A stretch of 64,000 nucleotides of DNA from Thermoleophilia bacterium SCSIO 60948 (lineage in GTDB: Bacteria > Actinomycetota > Thermoleophilia > Solirubrobacterales > 70-9): NCBI GenBank assembly GCA_021496505.1, contig CP053031.1, forward strand, positions 62,001 through 126,000, read 5' to 3'. The notes below the pieces were generated by a model. It searched no databases and had not been told where the DNA came from. It saw nothing but the letters and a program-made list of their open reading frames with translations. The position numbers and the translations under genes are program-made. Below, piece after piece: positions 60,893 through 64,000 of the stretch. Numbering within the stretch: the stretch's first letter is position 1; every line of letters starts with the position of its first letter.

Positions 60893-62259
60893 GCAGCGGG
60901 TTCCCCCGGAGAGCGTTCTCGGCGCTGGGCGCGCTCGCGCTCTCCGCTGCGCTGTCGGTGAGCGCGTTCGCGGCGAGCGGCGATCTCGACTCGGGCTTCA
61001 GCACCGATGGGCGGGCCCGGGTCGACTTCGGCGCGCCCGATCGCCCGGGCGGGATCGCGACCGATCGCCGCGGTCGCGTCGTCGTCGTCGGCACGAGCGC
61101 CGAGGGTGCGCGCGCGGGCTTCGACAATTTCGCCGTTGCCCGGCTGCGCCCGGGAGGGGGGCTCGATCGAAGCTTCTCCGGGGACGGGCGGCGCACGCTC
61201 GACCTCGGCCACGAGGACAGCGCCTATGCAGTGGCGATTCAGCCGGACGGCAAGATCCTCGTCGCGGGCGAGACGGGCTTCTACGAGGACGGTGGCTCGC
61301 CGACCTACTCGTACCGGTTCGCCGTCGCCAGGCTCGAGCGCGACGGCAGAATCGACCGTTCCTTCGGGCGGCGCGGGACGCGAGAGATCGAGATCGACCC
61401 GGGCGGTGGCGACGCGGCCTTCGACGTTGCTCTCGATGGCCGCGGCAGGATCCTGCTCGCCGGCGAATCGGGCAGCGGATCCGATGCGTTGCAGCCGTCT
61501 CTCTTCGCGCTCACGCGGCTGGACGCCGCGGGGGATCTCGACCGGTCGTTCAGCGGCGACGGGATCGCCGAGGTCCAGTTCGGCGACTACGCGGTCGCCA
61601 AGGACGTTGAGCTCGACTCGCTGGGCAGAATTGTCCTCGCGGGCTACGGAGCCTCGGACGTCCCGCGCGCCGGCGCCGACATCGCGCTCGCCCGGTTCCT
61701 TCCCGACGGAACCCTCGACCCATCGTTCGGCGACGACGGCCGGGTGACGGCCGCGCCCGGGCCGCTCGCCTACGCGGAATCGGCCGCGGCCCTGAGCGTC
61801 GGTGCGGACGACGAGCTCACGATCGCCGGTCAGTTCGCGCCGAGCTTCGACGGTCCCGCCGACGACACGGACATGATCGTCGCTCGCTTCGCAGAGGACG
61901 GCGCGCCGGACGCGTCGTTCTCCGGCGACGGATTCCGGCGACTCGACCTACTGGGCGGATACGACTCGGCCCGCGGGCTCCTTCCACGCGGCTCCGGGTT
62001 GATAGTCGGGGGTGATGTTGCGAGCGGCGCACGCGGTGCGCGAACCCGCCTCGGGTTCAGAGCGCTGCGCGCCTCGGGGCGGATCGACCGCAGCTTCGCG
62101 GGCGACGGAACGATGACGGTCCGCGCCGCGGCCTCCTCGGCCGACCTCCGCATGTCCGATCTGACCCGTCGAGGTGATCGGATCCTGTCGCTGAACGGGG
62201 TCGACGCCTCCGGCTCTGACGCTGATCTCTCCGTGGTCCAGCTTCGGGATCGTCGCTAG
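60889..62259 (+). CDS. Secreted delta-60 repeat protein 5 (predicted seven-bladed propeller)
   Basis: 456 residues. ATG 60889 overlaps the PD40-like gene stop, so it is translationally coupled and lacks its own motif. Signal MSSGFPRRAFSALGALALSA then ALSVSAFAA. Seven repeats: LDSGFSTDG, LDRSFSGDG, IDRSFGRRG, LDRSFSGDG, LDPSFGDDG, PDASFSGDG, IDRSFAGDG. No anchor. It converges with purL. Confidence 0.85.
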   Translation: MSSGFPRRAFSALGALALSAALSVSAFAASGDLDSGFSTDGRARVDFGAPDRPGGIATDRRGRVVVVGTSAEGARAGFDNFAVARLRPGGGLDRSFSGDGRRTLDLGHEDSAYAVAIQPDGKILVAGETGFYEDGGSPTYSYRFAVARLERDGRIDRSFGRRGTREIEIDPGGGDAAFDVALDGRGRILLAGESGSGSDALQPSLFALTRLDAAGDLDRSFSGDGIAEVQFGDYAVAKDVELDSLGRIVLAGYGASDVPRAGADIALARFLPDGTLDPSFGDDGRVTAAPGPLAYAESAAALSVGADDELTIAGQFAPSFDGPADDTDMIVARFAEDGAPDASFSGDGFRRLDLLGGYDSARGLLPRGSGLIVGGDVASGARGARTRLGFRALRASGRIDRSFAGDGTMTVRAAASSADLRMSDLTRRGDRILSLNGVDASGSDADLSVVQLRDRR

Positions 62260-62302
62260 CCGGCTCGGCGATCCGAGAGACGGGCGAGCCCGACCGCGAG
62301 CT

Positions 62303-64000
62303 CTACGTGAGCGCCGGCGTCTGCTCGACGAGCTCGCCGAGCGATGACCAGGCCGCCTCGGCGTCGGCGACGGGCATCGATACCTGATCGCCGCGGACCC
62401 TGATCTCGATCCGGTCGCCGCCCGTCGTGCCGAGCGCGAGCGCTCCGACCCCCGCTGCACGGGCGCGATCGATCAGCGCCTCGATGCGACCGGAGTCCGC
62501 CGCGACGACGAAGCCGCCGACGCCCTCGCCGTATAGCGCCGCCTCGCCGGCGGCCGAGAGCGACTCCGAGGCCTCGCCGCCGAGCCGGTCCTCGAGCCCT
62601 TCGAGGTCACAGTCGAGCCCGACCCCGCCGGCGATCGCCATCTCTGCGAGCGCGACGCCGAGGCCTCCGTCGGAGACGTCGTGGGCGGCCTCGACCTCGC
62701 CGGCGCGGACGGCGTCGCGGACGAGCTCGATCGCGTTCGCGACATCGCCGAAGCCGGCCTCCGGCAATCCCGGGCCGAGCTCGCCACGGAGCTTCGCGAG
62801 CTCCGAGCCGGCGAGCGCCGGGGCGAACGGCCCGATCAGCGCGATCGCCTGGTCCTCGCGCAGTGCGACGACCCCCGCGCGCTCGGGATCCGGGACCTCA
62901 CCGACCATGCCGACGACCGGCGTCGGATAGATCGGGCCCTCGTCGGTCTCGTTGTAGAGCGAGACGTTGCCGCCGACGACCGGCACGCCGAGCGCCTCGC
63001 ACGCGTCGGCCATCGCCTGGGTCGACTGGTCGAGCTGCCAGGCGACGGGCGGCTTCTCGGGGTTACCGAAGTTGAGGCAGTTGGTCAGCCCCAGCGGCTC
63101 GGCGCCGACGCAGGCGAGGTTCTGCGCGCACTCGAGCACCGCCTCGACCGTCCCGGCGTAGGGATCGCAGGCGACGCGGCGGCCGTTGCCGTCGATCGAC
63201 ATCGCGATCGCCACCCCGGACTCGGGGACGAGCAGGACGGCGGCGTCGGCTCCCTCCGGGCGGCGAATCGTGCGCGAGCCGACGATCTGGTCGTATTGCT
63301 CGAACGCCCAGCGCTTCGAGGCGATCGTCGGCGCGGCGAGCAGCGCGAGCAGCTCCGAGTTCGGGTCGGCGGCGTCACCGACGGCACCGCGCCGCGGCGC
63401 CGTTCCCTCGCGACCCGCATAGAGCCAGCCCTCCGGCTCGGCCGGCGCGAGGTCGTAGACCGGGCACTCGTCGACGAGCGCGGTGACCGGCATCTCGCCG
63501 ACGACCTCGCCCTCGCGCAGGATTCGCATCACGCGCTCGGAGATCACCTCGCCGATCACCGCCGAGCCGGTCTCCCACTTCTCGCAGACGGCGAGGACCT
63601 CGTCGATCCGGTCCGGATCGCAGACGGCGAGCATCCGCTCCTGGGACTCGGAGACCATGATCTCGAACGGCTCCATGTCGGCTTCGCGAAGCGGCACGTT
63701 GGCGACGTCGATCGCCATCCCGACCTCGCCCTTGGCCGCCATCTCGGAGGCGGAGGACGTCAGGCCGGCGGCGCCGAGGTCCTGGAGCGAGACGATCAGG
63801 TCGCGCTCGAGCAGCTCGAGGCAGCACTCGAGGACCTTCTTCTCCTCGAACGGATCTCCGATCTGGACCGTCGGTCGCTTCTCCGATCCCTCCTCGAGCT
63901 CGGCCGAGGCGAGCACCGATGCGCCGCCGATCCCGTCGCGACCCGTCGAGGCGCCGAACAGGACGATCGCATTGCCGACCCCGGTCGCGGCCGAGCGCAT
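62303..64000 (-). CDS. purL: Phosphoribosylformylglycinamidine synthase subunit PurL (C-terminal part)
   Basis: The last 565 residues of PurL; the N-terminus is beyond the window, so the left-hand ATG-like codon at 64000 is internal. Visible: FGASTGRDGIGGASVLAS, IQDL-type loop IVSLQDLGAAGLTSSASEMA, SESQERMLAVC, GLTNCLNFGNPEKP, VVGGNVSLYNET and the second AIRS domain AAHDVSDGGLGVALAEMA. It makes FGAM from FGAR. It is on the same strand as purF but about 16 kb upstream of it. Confidence 0.97.
   Translation of the reverse strand: MRSAATGVGNAIVLFGASTGRDGIGGASVLASAELEEGSEKRPTVQIGDPFEEKKVLECCLELLERDLIVSLQDLGAAGLTSSASEMAAKGEVGMAIDVANVPLREADMEPFEIMVSESQERMLAVCDPDRIDEVLAVCEKWETGSAVIGEVISERVMRILREGEVVGEMPVTALVDECPVYDLAPAEPEGWLYAGREGTAPRRGAVGDAADPNSELLALLAAPTIASKRWAFEQYDQIVGSRTIRRPEGADAAVLLVPESGVAIAMSIDGNGRRVACDPYAGTVEAVLECAQNLACVGAEPLGLTNCLNFGNPEKPPVAWQLDQSTQAMADACEALGVPVVGGNVSLYNETDEGPIYPTPVVGMVGEVPDPERAGVVALREDQAIALIGPFAPALAGSELAKLRGELGPGLPEAGFGDVANAIELVRDAVRAGEVEAAHDVSDGGLGVALAEMAIAGGVGLDCDLEGLEDRLGGEASESLSAAGEAALYGEGVGGFVVAADSGRIEALIDRARAAGVGALALGTTGGDRIEIRVRGDQVSMPVADAEAAWSSLGELVEQTPALT

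Overview
The window is a high-GC chromosomal segment with dense, overlapping genes, frequent GTG starts and ATGA/GTGA stop-start junctions. Gene content (4Fe-4S-type PurF with a propeptide, RDD proteins, delta-60 repeat proteins, a branched-chain 2-oxoacid dehydrogenase cluster with its own LipA/LipB) suggests a deep-branching actinobacterium, probably class Thermoleophilia (Solirubrobacterales-like). That placement is inference; no rRNA or marker tree is available here.

Layout. 1-226: tail of an MFS transporter and a 50-residue membrane partner. 309-5817: a segment bounded by a 44-bp direct repeat that is the 3' half of tRNA-Ala(CGC); it carries a GlxA/AraC regulator, an ABM-domain monooxygenase and a three-gene PaoABC-type molybdenum aldehyde oxidoreductase, but no integrase. 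6-13 kb: an acidic repeat protein, glutamate dehydrogenase, an amine-oxidase-like flavoprotein, a PD-(D/E)XK nuclease running into tRNA-Ala(TGC), and a double cupin. 11.8-22.35 kb, minus strand: lpdA, two small enzymes, E1-alpha, E1-beta, E2, leucine dehydrogenase, lipB, lipA and an RDD membrane protein. Leucine dehydrogenase makes branched 2-oxoacids, E1/E2/Lpd oxidise them, and LipB/LipA lipoylate E2. 22.4-28.8 kb: a frameshifted methyltransferase, a second methyltransferase, a haem-oxygenase-like protein facing a CDGSH protein, thiE, and a TPP riboswitch driving thiO-thiS-thiG. 28.9-32.95 kb: a sulfate ABC transporter operon behind a perfect 16-bp palindrome, ending in a 40-residue membrane peptide. 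33-37.4 kb: tRNA-Lys, a two-component system with an acid-tailed partner, and a PhoD-like phosphatase. 37.5-38.1 kb: two tandem arginine-rich microproteins with matching palindromic leaders. 38-46 kb: an ABC exporter, an atypical Ser/Thr kinase, purH, purN, recQ and purF.

46.2-62.3 kb is the most unusual region. It inserts about 16 kb between purF and purL (both minus strand). It holds five secreted delta-60 repeat proteins with exactly seven repeats each (predicted seven-bladed propellers), one secreted TolB/PD40-like propeller, a transmembrane Ser/Thr kinase whose outer domain is itself a predicted propeller, a divergent FHA-HTH protein, two lipase-like hydrolases, two sulfotransferases, and an alpha/beta hydrolase whose nucleophile position is glycine. 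Five propeller genes and one sulfotransferase share a CCCNRGG...GGTG dyad motif starting 45-47 nt before the start codon, so the region looks like one co-regulated surface or secreted system. This is the best candidate here for an undescribed system.
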